Source of the DNA: Rhodococcus gordoniae | Lineage (GTDB): Bacteria > Actinomycetota > Actinomycetes > Mycobacteriales > Mycobacteriaceae | DNA: 64,000 nt | Direction of reading: 5' to 3' | Assembly: GCF_001646655.1 (NCBI RefSeq) | Contig: NZ_LPZN01000035.1 | Location: 1-64,000 of the forward strand | Shown here: positions 14,920 through 23,717 of the stretch, piece after piece | How positions within the stretch are numbered: position 1 is the first letter of the stretch | Layout: the number at the start of each line of letters is the position of its first letter | Notes under the pieces: model-generated | Told to the model about the DNA's origin: nothing | What the model saw: the letters and a program-made list of their open reading frames with translations, nothing else | Database searches by the model: none | Program-made: the position numbers and the translations under genes

Positions 14920-16821
14920 ATGAGTATGGAAGTCACCGCGTGGAACGCGATGTACAACGCGATGCACGCCGAGAGCGATCGCAGACCGTTCTCCCGTGCG
15001 AGCCTGCGGCGGATCGCTGCCTTCGCACACCCGCACCGACGCAACATCACCTACTACCTCGTCCTGAGTGTGATCATCGCGGCGCTCGGTGTCGCCACCC
15101 CGGTGCTCGCCGGCCGCGTGATCGATGCGATCGTCGACGACGCGGCGGTGTCGGTGGTGATTCTGCTCGCGGTGATCATCGCCGCGATCGCGCTGATCGA
15201 GGCCGGTCTCGCCATTGCCAACCGCTGGCTGTCGGCGAGCATCGGTGAGGATCTCATCCTCGATCTGCGCACCACGGTCTTCGACCATGTCCAGCGCATG
15301 CCGGTCGCCTTCTTCACGAGAACCCGCACGGGTGCACTCGTCTCGCGGCTCAACAACGACGTCATCGGTGCGCAGCGCGCCTTCAGCGACACCCTGTCCG
15401 GCGTGGTCGGCAACATCGTCACCCTCGCGATCACCCTGGTGGTGATGATCGGGATCTCCTGGCAGATCACCCTTCTCGCCCTGCTGCTGCTCCCGATCTT
15501 CGTGGTTCCCGCCCGGCACATGGGCGCTCGGCTCGCACAGCTCAGCCGGGAAGCAGCCAACCACAATTCGATGATGAACACGCAGATGACCGAGCGGTTC
15601 TCGGCTCCGGGCGCCACGCTGGTCAAGTTGTTCGGCCGTCCGGTGCAGGAGTCGAGGGAGTTCGCCGTCCGGGCGAAACGGGTCCGTGACATCGGGGTGC
15701 GCACCGCGATGCTGCAGAGCGTGTTCGTCACCGCTCTGACACTCGTGTCCGCGCTCGCGCTCGCACTCGTCTACGGCCTCGGCGGTTTCTATGCCCTGCG
15801 CGATCAACTCGATCCCGGTTCGGTGGTTGCGATGGCGATGCTCCTCACGCGCCTGTACTCGCCGCTGACCGCGCTGGCCAGCGCCCGCATGGACGTCATG
15901 AGTGCGATGGTGAGTTTCGAGCGGGTCTTCGAGATCCTCGATCTGAAACCGCTGATCGAGCAGTCGCCCGACGCCCGGCCGGTTCCCGACGGTCCGGTCT
16001 CGGTGGAACTCCGGGAGGTCGGCTTCGCGTATCCGTCCGCCGACAAGGTCTCGCTCGCCTCCCTCGAGGAGGTGGCGGTCCTCGATTCGCGGGGCGGCGA
16101 AGAGGTGCTGCACGACGTGTCGTTCCGCGTGGAGCCGGGCCGGATGGTCGCCCTGGTCGGCTCGTCCGGGGCGGGGAAATCGACCATCGCCCAACTCATC
16201 CCGCGACTGTACGATGTCGATTCGGGCACCGTGCTGCTCGGCGGAGCAGACGTACGCGAACTGACCACCGATTCGATCCGCGCGACGGTCGGTCTCGTCA
16301 CCCAGGACGGACACCTCTTCCACGACACGGTCCGCGCCAATCTGCTGCTCGCCCGCCCGGAGGCCGGCGAGGACGAACTGTGGCACGCCCTGCGGCGTGC
16401 CCGCCTCGACAGACTGATCGAGTCGCTGCCGAACGGACTCGACACCGTGGTCGGAGAACGCGGCTACCGTCTTTCCGGAGGCGAGCGTCAGCGGCTCACC
16501 ATCGCCCGGTTGCTGCTCGCCCATCCGCGCGTGGTGATCCTGGACGAGGCCACCGCCCATCTCGATTCGACCTCGGAGGCCGCTGTGCAGGAGGCACTGA
16601 CCGAGGCGCTCGCAGGCCGCACATCGGTGGTCATCGCGCACCGACTGTCGACCATCCGCGCCGCCGACGAGATCCTGGTCGTCGAGGACGGACGCATCGT
16701 CGAGCGCGGGAGCCACGACGATCTGCTGTCGGCCGGTGGCCGCTACGCGGAGCTGTATCGCACGCAGTTCGCCGATTCGCGACCGACGATGTCGGCCGCG
16801 GCACCGATACCCGATGCCTGA
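14920..16821 (+). CDS. ABC exporter half-transporter (fused membrane and ATPase domains)
   Basis: A 633-residue type I/IV ABC exporter of the MdlB/MsbA kind that works as a dimer. Six membrane helices lie in residues ~45-340. The ATPase domain follows: Walker A GSSGAGKST at about 414-422, Q-loop in LVTQDGHLF near 453, signature LSGGERQRLTIARLL from about 518, Walker B VVILDEATAHLDS from about 538 and switch His in VVIAHRLSTIRAAD near 569. Before the ATPase core is an extra segment (KVSLASLEEVAVLDSRGGEE) that lengthens the first strand pair. It is a single-gene unit with a strong Shine-Dalgarno, a MerR-type promoter and a terminator, suggesting it is induced by a toxic ligand. The substrate is unknown. 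Confidence 0.92.
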   Translation: MSMEVTAWNAMYNAMHAESDRRPFSRASLRRIAAFAHPHRRNITYYLVLSVIIAALGVATPVLAGRVIDAIVDDAAVSVVILLAVIIAAIALIEAGLAIANRWLSASIGEDLILDLRTTVFDHVQRMPVAFFTRTRTGALVSRLNNDVIGAQRAFSDTLSGVVGNIVTLAITLVVMIGISWQITLLALLLLPIFVVPARHMGARLAQLSREAANHNSMMNTQMTERFSAPGATLVKLFGRPVQESREFAVRAKRVRDIGVRTAMLQSVFVTALTLVSALALALVYGLGGFYALRDQLDPGSVVAMAMLLTRLYSPLTALASARMDVMSAMVSFERVFEILDLKPLIEQSPDARPVPDGPVSVELREVGFAYPSADKVSLASLEEVAVLDSRGGEEVLHDVSFRVEPGRMVALVGSSGAGKSTIAQLIPRLYDVDSGTVLLGGADVRELTTDSIRATVGLVTQDGHLFHDTVRANLLLARPEAGEDELWHALRRARLDRLIESLPNGLDTVVGERGYRLSGGERQRLTIARLLLAHPRVVILDEATAHLDSTSEAAVQEALTEALAGRTSVVIAHRLSTIRAADEILVVEDGRIVERGSHDDLLSAGGRYAELYRTQFADSRPTMSAAAPIPDA

Positions 16822-16823
16822 GC

Positions 16824-16860
16824 GCCGGGACGTCGACGGTGCCACCGCCGACGTCCCGGC
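16824..16860. terminator. Bidirectional hairpin between ABC exporter and DEAD-box helicase
   Basis: Perfect 12-bp arms (GCCGGGACGTCG and its complement) enclosing a second small stem (CGGT/ACCG). It serves the convergent genes on both sides. Confidence 0.8.
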
Positions 16861-16881
16861 CGAGTGGATCGGCCGGCGGTC

Positions 16882-18780
16882 TCAGTCGCGGTAGCCGCCG
16901 CGACCACCACGGTCGTTGCGATCGCTGCGGTGCGTGAAGTCGCCGGAGCGGCTGCGGCCCTCGCCGTATTCACGCCGGCCCTCGCCGTACTCGCGCTTGC
17001 CCCCGCGATCACGTTTACCGTGATCGCGGCGGTCTCCCCCGCGCCGGTCGTCACCGCGCCGGTCGTCGCGTCCGCGATACGAGCTCGGACGTCCGGACGG
17101 CGCACCGGAGTCGGGCTGCAGCTGGATGAGAACGCCCGAGATGCGGGTGGAGCGCAGCGCATCGAGGGTCTGCGGCGACAGATCCTTCGGCAGCTCGACG
17201 AGGCTGTGATCGGCACGGATGCTGATGTGCCCGAAATCGCCGCGGCGCAGTCCGCCCTCGTTGGCGATGGCACCGACGATCGCACCGGGCTGCACGCGGT
17301 GACGCTTGCCCACGGCGATGCGGTAGGTGGTCATCTCCTGGCCGTCGCGACCGACCTTCGGCCCGTCGTCGAAGCGACGCGGCGGACGCTCGCGCGGTTC
17401 GCGATCGCGGCGCGGCGGAGCGACCGGCTCGGGCTCGGCCTCCATGAGGAACGACTCGCCGTCGCGCGACAGGACCGCCAGGGCGGCCGCGATGTCGGCG
17501 AGCGGCACGTCGTGCTCACGCTCGTAGTCCTCGACGAACGTGCGGAACAGCTGCAGGTGATCGGAGGCGAGCGCCTCGGTGATCGAGTCGTTGAACTTCG
17601 ACACGCGCTGGGCGTTGACGTCCTCGACCGTGGGCAGTTGCATCTCGGCGAGCGGCTGACGGGTGGCCCGCTCGATCGCCTTGAGCAGGTGCCGCTCGCG
17701 CGGAGCGACGAACAGCAGCGCGTCGCCGGAACGGCCGGCGCGGCCCGTGCGGCCGATACGGTGCACGTACGACTCGGTGTCGTGCGGGATGTCGTAGTTG
17801 ACGACGTGGCTGATGCGCTCGACGTCGAGACCACGGGCGGCGACGTCGGTGGCGACGAGGATGTCGAGCGTGCCGTTCTTGAGCTGGTTGATCGTGCGCT
17901 CACGCTGGGCCTGCACGATGTCGCCGTTGATCGCGGCCGCGGAGAAACCGCGTGCCCTCAACCGCTCGGCCAGATCCTCGGTGGCCTGCTTCGTGCGCAC
18001 GAAGATGATCATCGCCTCGAAGGTCTCGACCTCGAGGACGCGGGTCAGCGCGTCGAGCTTGCGCTGGTGGGAGACGAGCACCCACCGCTGGGAGATGTTC
18101 GCCGACGTCGTCGTCTTCGACTTGACGGTGATCTCCTGCGGATCCTTGAGGTACTGCTTCGACAGCCGGCGGATCGCGCCCGGCATGGTCGCGGAGAACA
18201 GCGCGACCTGCTTGGTGTCGGGGGTGTCGGCGAGGATGCGCTCGACGTCCTCCTGGAAGCCCATGGTGAGCATCTCGTCGGCCTCGTCGAGGACGAGGAA
18301 CTCGAGCTCGGAGATGTCGAGGGTGCCCTTGGCGAGGTGATCGATCACACGTCCGGGAGTACCGACGATGACCTGGGCGCCGCGGCGGAGGCCGGACAGC
18401 TGTACACCGTATGCCTGGCCACCGTAGATGGGCAGGACGGACAGGCCCGGAATGTGGACGGAGTACTTACCGAAAGCCTCCGCGACCTGCAGCGCGAGCT
18501 CTCGGGTGGGCGCCAGCACCAGCGCCTGGGGCCGCTTCACGGAGGTGTCGATACGCGAGAGGATCGGCACCGCGAAGGCGGCGGTCTTGCCGGTGCCGGT
18601 CTGAGCGAGACCGACGACGTCCCGTCCCTCCAGCAGCGGTGGGATGGTCGCCGCCTGGATCGGCGACGGGGACTCGTAACCCACATCTGAAAGAGCTTGC
18701 AGCACACGGGCATCGATGTCGAGATCGGCAAACGTGAGAGCTGCGGTCTCCTGGTCGGGGGCGTCTTGAATTTCACTCAT
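16882..18780 (-). CDS. deaD: DEAD-box ATP-dependent RNA helicase (DeaD/CsdA type)
   Basis: A 632-residue RNA helicase for ribosome assembly and RNA turnover. The helicase core has the Q-motif region SPSPIQAATIPPLL (about 37), motif I AQTGTGKT (about 59), PTRELALQV, the DEADEML box, SATMP, and motif VI HRIGRTGRAGR. It is followed by a DbpA-like RNA-binding domain (MTTYRIAVGKRHRVQPGAIVGAIAN) and a C-terminal tail rich in RGD/RGG-type repeats (RRGDDRRGGDRRD, EYGEGRREYGEGR). This layout is that of mycobacterial and streptomycete DeaD. A TAAACT box 9 nt upstream of the start suggests a very short leader. It is monocistronic. Confidence 0.95.
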   Translation of the reverse strand: MSEIQDAPDQETAALTFADLDIDARVLQALSDVGYESPSPIQAATIPPLLEGRDVVGLAQTGTGKTAAFAVPILSRIDTSVKRPQALVLAPTRELALQVAEAFGKYSVHIPGLSVLPIYGGQAYGVQLSGLRRGAQVIVGTPGRVIDHLAKGTLDISELEFLVLDEADEMLTMGFQEDVERILADTPDTKQVALFSATMPGAIRRLSKQYLKDPQEITVKSKTTTSANISQRWVLVSHQRKLDALTRVLEVETFEAMIIFVRTKQATEDLAERLRARGFSAAAINGDIVQAQRERTINQLKNGTLDILVATDVAARGLDVERISHVVNYDIPHDTESYVHRIGRTGRAGRSGDALLFVAPRERHLLKAIERATRQPLAEMQLPTVEDVNAQRVSKFNDSITEALASDHLQLFRTFVEDYEREHDVPLADIAAALAVLSRDGESFLMEAEPEPVAPPRRDREPRERPPRRFDDGPKVGRDGQEMTTYRIAVGKRHRVQPGAIVGAIANEGGLRRGDFGHISIRADHSLVELPKDLSPQTLDALRSTRISGVLIQLQPDSGAPSGRPSSYRGRDDRRGDDRRGGDRRDHGKRDRGGKREYGEGRREYGEGRSRSGDFTHRSDRNDRGGRGGYRD

Positions 18781-18906
18781 TTGACCAGCAGTTTATCGGA
18801 TGGACCCACCACTTCGCGCCCGGACCCTGCTACGACCTGGGCGCGAGCGTGCGAATGATGACACGCCCCACGCCGCCCCGGGTCCCCGGGGCACGTCACA
18901 CTGGGC

Positions 18907-20283
18907 ATGTCATCGATCCCCGACCCGAAGGATTCCACAGTGACGGCATCCCCCTCCGCGCACGCGTCGACGACACCTCCGCCCGTCTCCGATTCCGGCA
19001 TTCCGACGCACTGGTACAACATCGTCGGCGATCTCGAGGTGCCTCCGCCGCCGCATCTGCACCCCGGGACCCGCGAACCGATCACCGCCGACGATCTCGC
19101 GCCGCTGTTCGCCTCGGGCCTGATCGAGCAGGAACTGTCGACCGAGACCGACATCGGGATCCCTGAGGCCGTGCGCGAGGTCTACGCCGGCTACCGCACC
19201 ACTCCCCTGTTCCGCGCCCGCTCGTTCGAGAAGGCCCTCGGCACCCCGGCCCGCATCTACGTCAAGTACGAGGGTGTGAGCCCGGTGGGCAGCCACAAGG
19301 TGAATTCGGCGGTCGCCCAGGCGTACTACAACTCGCTCGACGGCGTCACTCGCCTGACGACGGAAACCGGTGCCGGGCAATGGGGTTCGGCCCTGTCGTT
19401 CGCATGCGCGAAGTTCGGCATCGATCTCGAGGTGTGGCAGGTCCGCGCCTCCTACGATTCGAAGCCCTACCGCCGATTCCTCATCGAGACCTACGGCGGC
19501 ACAGTGCATCCCAGCCCGTCCGACCTCACGGAGGCCGGTCGCGCCGTCCTCGCCGAGCACCCGGACACCCCCGGCTCGCTCGGCATCGCGGTGTCGGAGG
19601 CCGTGGAGGTCGCGGTGAAGGACGCCGACGCCCGCTACACACTCGGCAGCGTGCTCAACCACGTGGTGTTGCACCAGACCGTCATCGGCCTCGAGGCCGT
19701 GGAACAACTGCGGGCGGCGGGCGAGGACCAGGCCGATGTGGTCTTCGGTTGTGCGGGCGGCGGTTCGAACCTCGCCGGCCTGTCGTTCCCGTTCCTGCGC
19801 GAGGTCATCCACGAGCGTGCGACGACGCGTGTCGTCGCCGTCGAGCCCGCGGCGTGCCCGTCGATCACCCGCGGCGAGTACCGCTACGACCACGGCGACA
19901 TCGCGGGCCTGACGCCGCTGCTGAAGATGCACACCCTCGGCCAGGACTTCATCCCGGACCCGATCCACGCCGGTGGGCTGCGGTACCACGGCATGGCGCC
20001 GCTGCTCAGCCACACCGTCGAACTGGGCTATGTGCAGGGACAGTCCGTGGCACAGACCGATGCCTTCTCGGCGGCGGTGCTCTTCGCCCGGAACGAGGGC
20101 ATCGTGCCGGCGCCGGAGTCGTCGCACGCGATCGCGGCGGCCGCGGAGTACGCGCGCGGCCTCACCGAACCCGAGGTGATCGTGATCGGCCTGTCCGGCC
20201 ACGGCCAGCTCGATCTGCCCGCCTACCACTCGTACCTGTCGGGCGAGCTCGACCGAGATCCCCTCGGTCCGTCCGGGCGGTGA
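18907..20283 (+). CDS. trpB2: TrpB2-type tryptophan synthase beta-like PLP enzyme
   Basis: A 458-residue PLP-dependent fold-type II enzyme. The cofactor lysine is in [12 protein letters not shown] (about residue 131), the ETGAGQWG motif follows at about 152, the phosphate loop is [12 protein letters not shown] (about 275), and the C-terminus has [11 protein letters not shown]. The long N-terminal extension and these wordings are those of the TrpB2 subgroup, which can make tryptophan from serine and indole without TrpA and acts as a stand-alone indole-salvage enzyme. There is no trpA or other trp gene nearby, which fits. Two starts are possible: ATG 18907 and GTG 18940, the latter preceded by GAAGGA. 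Confidence 0.9.
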   Translation: MSSIPDPKDSTVTASPSAHASTTPPPVSDSGIPTHWYNIVGDLEVPPPPHLHPGTREPITADDLAPLFASGLIEQELSTETDIGIPEAVREVYAGYRTTPLFRARSFEKALGTPARIYVKYEGVSPVGSHKVNSAVAQAYYNSLDGVTRLTTETGAGQWGSALSFACAKFGIDLEVWQVRASYDSKPYRRFLIETYGGTVHPSPSDLTEAGRAVLAEHPDTPGSLGIAVSEAVEVAVKDADARYTLGSVLNHVVLHQTVIGLEAVEQLRAAGEDQADVVFGCAGGGSNLAGLSFPFLREVIHERATTRVVAVEPAACPSITRGEYRYDHGDIAGLTPLLKMHTLGQDFIPDPIHAGGLRYHGMAPLLSHTVELGYVQGQSVAQTDAFSAAVLFARNEGIVPAPESSHAIAAAAEYARGLTEPEVIVIGLSGHGQLDLPAYHSYLSGELDRDPLGPSGR

Positions 20284-20310
20284 ATGCTCGCCCGCCCGGG
20301 CGGACCGTCC

Positions 20311-20322
20311 CATACTGGAGGT
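20311..20322 (+). promoter_or_regulatory. -10 box deciding the phosphoribosyltransferase start
   Basis: CATACT (20311-20316) followed by 6 nt and then GTG at 20323 fits a leaderless transcript. The G-rich GGAGGT between them directly abuts the start codon, too close for a normal Shine-Dalgarno. Confidence 0.45.
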
Positions 20323-21033
20323 GTGGGGTACGCCACGCGTGAGGAGGCGGGCCGGCGACTCGCCCGGTCGGCCGGGCACCTGCGTGACGCCGACCCGGTG
20401 GTCCTCGCACTACCTCGCGGCGGCATTCCCGTCGCCCGTGAACTCGCCGTAGCCCTCGATGCGCCCCTGGACGTCCTCGTGGTGCGCAAACTGGGCGTGC
20501 CCTGGCATCCCGAACTCGCGATGGGCGCGATCGCCGAAGGACCGGGTCGCGGAACCGCGGGGGAATCGACCGCGCAGGACGCCGTCTTCCGCGTCCTCAA
20601 CGACGACGTGATCCGGCGCGGGCGGATCGCCCCCGAATCCGTGGCCGCCGTCGAGCGGCGCGAGCTGGCCGAACTGGCTCGACGTGCCGATTTTCTGCGT
20701 GCCGGTCGCACCCGGGTGCCGCTGGAGGGCCGCACGGCGATCGTCGTCGACGACGGCATCGCCACAGGTGCGACGGCCGCGGTGGCATGTCTCGCCGCGC
20801 GCGCCTCCGGAGCGACCCGGGTCGTCCTCGCAGTGCCGGTGGCCTCCCCCGACGCACTGCGCCGGGCGGGCCGGACGGCCGACGAGGTGATCTGCCCGTG
20901 GACGCCGGTGGACACCGACAGCGTCGGCGCCGCCTACGACGACTTCCATCAGCTCGGCGACGACGAAGCGGTCCTTCTTCTCCGAAATACTGGTACTTCC
21001 GGTACCGGGAAATCCGACGAGACGATCCGATAG
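20323..21033 (+). CDS. Phosphoribosyltransferase-domain protein
   Basis: A 236-residue protein of the ComF/PRTase superfamily. The PRPP-binding motif is IVVDDGIATGAT (about 138-149), preceded by an N-terminal PRGGIPVARELA loop and the VRKLGVPWHPELAMGAIAEG hood region. Proteins of this type often occur with stress or DosR-regulated genes, but the purine, pyrimidine or other base cannot be named. The start chosen is GTG 20323; ATG 20284 directly follows the trpB2 stop and would add 13 residues. The gene is just downstream of trpB2 on the same strand but seems to have its own promoter. Confidence 0.82.
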   Translation: MGYATREEAGRRLARSAGHLRDADPVVLALPRGGIPVARELAVALDAPLDVLVVRKLGVPWHPELAMGAIAEGPGRGTAGESTAQDAVFRVLNDDVIRRGRIAPESVAAVERRELAELARRADFLRAGRTRVPLEGRTAIVVDDGIATGATAAVACLAARASGATRVVLAVPVASPDALRRAGRTADEVICPWTPVDTDSVGAAYDDFHQLGDDEAVLLLRNTGTSGTGKSDETIR

Positions 21034-21034
21034 T

Positions 21035-21069
21035 GGTAATCCTCGTTACCGGCGGGTAGCATTGTTACC
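21035..21069. promoter_or_regulatory. Cluster of four GTTACC-type half-sites upstream of fadD15
   Basis: Half-sites occur in alternating orientation at 21035 (GGTAAT), 21045 (GTTACC), 21055 (GGTAGC) and 21064 (GTTACC), almost exactly one helical turn apart. The middle pair forms GTTACC-GGCG-GGTAGC (21045-21060). This looks like a binding region for one regulator on one face of the helix. The regulator is not identified. Confidence 0.5.
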
Positions 21070-21172
21070 TGGATCACTGCTTATCGGACTGTAAAAAGGG
21101 GGCAAAGCGGTCCGAGGGTAATGCATTTCCCAACGGCGTGTGATGCAATGCACACCGACAGTACCTAACGAT

Positions 21173-21179
21173 GGAGGGG
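21173..21179 (+). promoter_or_regulatory. Ribosome binding site of fadD15
   Basis: GGAGGGG ends 5 nt before the GTG at 21185, selecting it over the upstream ATG at 21140. Confidence 0.6.
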
Positions 21180-21184
21180 TCACA

Positions 21185-22987
21185 GTGAGTGAGATTGCCG
21201 TGCCACAGTCGTTCTCGATCCCCGAGAACACGTCGATGGCCGACAGCGTCTTCCGGCACGAGAAGGAGTCGCCGGAGTTCGTGCCGTTCGAGCGACTGGT
21301 CGACGGCAAGTGGGTTCCCGTCACCGCCCGCCAGTTCGCATCCGAGGTGCGCGCCGTGGCGAAGGGCCTGATCGCGTCGGGTATCGAGCTCGGCGACCGC
21401 GTCGCGGTCCTGTCGGCGACCCGCTACGAATGGGTCCTGCTCGACTACGCCATCTGGACTGCGGGCGGTGCCACCGTGGCGATCTACGAGACGTCGTCGG
21501 CGGACCAGGCCCAGTGGATCCTCGAGGACTCCGGGACCAAGCTGCTCATCGTCGAGAACTCGGCTCACGTCGACACCGTGCGCGAGGTCGCCGAGAACGC
21601 TCCGACCGTGCGCGAGGTACTGCAGATCGAGCCCGCTCCGGGCGGCAAGGGCGCGGTCGACGAGCTCGTCGCACGCGGTGCGGCGGTCACCGACGAGCAG
21701 GTCGAGGAACGACGTAACCAGGTCACGGCCGAATCCGCTGCGACCCTCATCTACACCTCCGGTACCACGGGCCGGCCGAAGGGCGTCCAACTCAAGCACC
21801 GCCACTTCGCCTCGGAGTCCGCGGCCTGCGGCCTGGCCCTGCCCGACTCGATGCACGAGGGCCAGCGCACCCTGCTGTTCATCCCGATGGCACACGTCTT
21901 CGCGCGCCTGATCTCGTTCGCGGCATTCGACAGCAAGGTCACCGTCGGTCATACCTCCGACCTGACGACGCTGCTCGACCAGTTCGCGGTCTTCAAGCCG
22001 AACTTCATCCTCTCGGTGCCCCGCGTGTTCGAGAAGGTCTACAACTCGGCCAAGCAGAAGGCCTACGACGGCGGCAAGGGCAAGATCTTCGAGAAGGCCT
22101 CCGATGTCGCGATCGAATACAGCAAGGCCCTCGAGAACGGCGGCCCCGGGCTGGGCCTGAAGATCAAGCACTCCGTGTTCGACAAGCTCGTCTACGGCAA
22201 GCTCAAGGCAGCGCTCGGCGGCAACGTCACCAAGGCCGTGTCGGGCGGCGCCGCGCTCGGTGCACGTCTCGGCCACTTCTTCCGCGGTGTCGGCGTCACC
22301 ATCTACGAGGGTTACGGCCTGACGGAGACCACCGGCGGCATCATCATGAACACCCCGGCCGCCCAGAAGATCGGCACCGTCGGCACGCCGTTCAACGGGT
22401 GCGCGGCGAAGATCGCCGAGGACGGCGAGTTGCTGCTCAAAGGCCCCCAGGTGTTCGACGGCTACTGGCAGAACGACAAGGCCACCGAGGAGGCCATCCG
22501 CGACGGCTGGTTCCACACCGGCGACATCGGCGCGATCGACCAGGACGGCTTCATCTCGATCACCGGCCGCAAGAAGGAACTCATCGTCACCGCGGGCGGC
22601 AAGAACGTCGCTCCGGCCGTCCTCGAGGATTCGTTGCGTGCCCACCCACTGATCAGCCAGGTCATCGTGGTCGGCGACTCCAAGCCGTTCATCGGCGCGC
22701 TGATCACCCTCGATCCGGAGGCGCTGCCGGGCTGGCTCGAGCGACACGGTCTGCCGGCGGAGACCACGGTCGCCGATCTGATCAAGAACCCCGACCTGAT
22801 CGCCGAGATCGACGAGGCGGTTGCCGAGACCAACAAGAAGGTCTCGAAGGCCGAGGCGATCCGCAAGTACCGCATCCTCGAGACCGATTTCAGCATCGAG
22901 AGCGGCGAGCTGACCCCGACGCTCAAGCTCAAGAGGAACATCATCCACGACAAGCACGGCGCCGAGATCGCAGCGATCTACAACTGA
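21185..22987 (+). CDS. fadD15: Long-chain fatty-acid-CoA ligase (FadD15 type)
   Basis: A 600-residue adenylate-forming enzyme that activates long-chain fatty acids to acyl-CoA. The P-loop IYTSGTTGRPKGV is near residue 191, the A5 region YEGYGLTET near 375, GWFHTGDIG near 442, and the catalytic C-terminal domain contains GRKKELIVTAGGKNVAP with the A10 lysine region LTPTLKLKRN near the end. Its length equals that of mycobacterial FadD15. The long 151-bp upstream region holds a cluster of GTTACC half-sites, so expression is probably controlled by a lipid-responsive regulator. A very strong hairpin follows the gene. Confidence 0.92.
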   Translation: MSEIAVPQSFSIPENTSMADSVFRHEKESPEFVPFERLVDGKWVPVTARQFASEVRAVAKGLIASGIELGDRVAVLSATRYEWVLLDYAIWTAGGATVAIYETSSADQAQWILEDSGTKLLIVENSAHVDTVREVAENAPTVREVLQIEPAPGGKGAVDELVARGAAVTDEQVEERRNQVTAESAATLIYTSGTTGRPKGVQLKHRHFASESAACGLALPDSMHEGQRTLLFIPMAHVFARLISFAAFDSKVTVGHTSDLTTLLDQFAVFKPNFILSVPRVFEKVYNSAKQKAYDGGKGKIFEKASDVAIEYSKALENGGPGLGLKIKHSVFDKLVYGKLKAALGGNVTKAVSGGAALGARLGHFFRGVGVTIYEGYGLTETTGGIIMNTPAAQKIGTVGTPFNGCAAKIAEDGELLLKGPQVFDGYWQNDKATEEAIRDGWFHTGDIGAIDQDGFISITGRKKELIVTAGGKNVAPAVLEDSLRAHPLISQVIVVGDSKPFIGALITLDPEALPGWLERHGLPAETTVADLIKNPDLIAEIDEAVAETNKKVSKAEAIRKYRILETDFSIESGELTPTLKLKRNIIHDKHGAEIAAIYN

Positions 22988-23000
22988 GGTTCCACACCGT

Positions 23001-23036
23001 CGACCGGGCCCCTCGTCACCGCGAGGGGCCCGGTCG
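23001..23036. terminator. Bidirectional terminator overlapping the end of the hydrolase gene
   Basis: Perfect 15-bp arms starting CGACCGGGCCCC with a TCACCG loop. The loop contains the last bases of the minus-strand hydrolase stop codon, so one arm lies inside its coding sequence. Confidence 0.85.
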
Positions 23037-23690
23037 TTTCTCGGGGAATCGGGGAATCCGGCCGGCCAGGTCGCCCACGAACGCGGCAACATCCGAGGCC
23101 ACCCTGCGATGTACGGGTTCGTGCAACAGGTCGTGCCCGGCATCGGGATATTCGCACCACTGTGCCCGGGGCACCGACGACGCCCACTCGCGTACCGGGT
23201 CGATGGGGGCCAGCCGGTCGTCGACGCCGTGGACCAGCAGGACCGGCAGGCCGCTCGCGCGGAGCGCTTCGGCCGTCTCCGGCAGGGCCGCGGTGCGCGG
23301 CGTACCGCACAGCACGACGCCCGCGAGGCGGGTACCACCGGAGGGATCGGCATCCAGCGCCGTCAGGACCGTCGCCGCCCCGAGCGAATGGCCCATCGCC
23401 ACCAGCGGCAGACCGGACTCGGCGGCGAGGCCGGTGAGCACGCCGAAGTCCTCGGCGTGGAACTCGACGTTGCCCGGTGAGCCGGGTTCTCCTTCGGAGA
23501 GCCCGTGTCCGGCGAGGTCGAGTCCCCACCAGGCGATGCCGTGGGCGGCGAGGCCGGAGGCGAAACGGTGGTAGTGCCCGGTGTGCTGCCCGAAGCCGTG
23601 CGCGAACACCACACCGGCTCTCGCGTCGTCGACGGTCCGGCACCGCCAGTGGACCCGGCCGACAGACCCGGGGAAGAACGTCAACGGCAT
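23016..23690 (-). CDS. Alpha/beta hydrolase, monoacylglycerol-lipase-like
   Basis: A 224-residue serine hydrolase of the Hydrolase_4 family. It has VFAHGFGQHTGHYHRFA for the oxyanion region (about 28), the nucleophile elbow GHSLGAA (about 100), acidic residue in VHGVDDRLAPID (about 152) and the catalytic His in YPDAGHDLLHEP (about 184). The GHYHRFASGLAAHG wording is that of monoacylglycerol lipases, so a lipid ester substrate is likely, in keeping with the neighbouring fadD15. It is slightly shorter than the usual ~280 residues. Confidence 0.85.
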   Translation of the reverse strand: MPLTFFPGSVGRVHWRCRTVDDARAGVVFAHGFGQHTGHYHRFASGLAAHGIAWWGLDLAGHGLSEGEPGSPGNVEFHAEDFGVLTGLAAESGLPLVAMGHSLGAATVLTALDADPSGGTRLAGVVLCGTPRTAALPETAEALRASGLPVLLVHGVDDRLAPIDPVREWASSVPRAQWCEYPDAGHDLLHEPVHRRVASDVAAFVGDLAGRIPRFPEKRPGPSR

Positions 23691-23717
23691 GAACTCATTG
23701 TGGCCGGAGACGGAAGG

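Noticed and set aside
14323-16845. An 840-residue minus-strand open frame opposite the ABC exporter
   Set aside because: Only its last 144 residues (SnoaL-like protein, from 14757) are real; the rest is antisense shadow.
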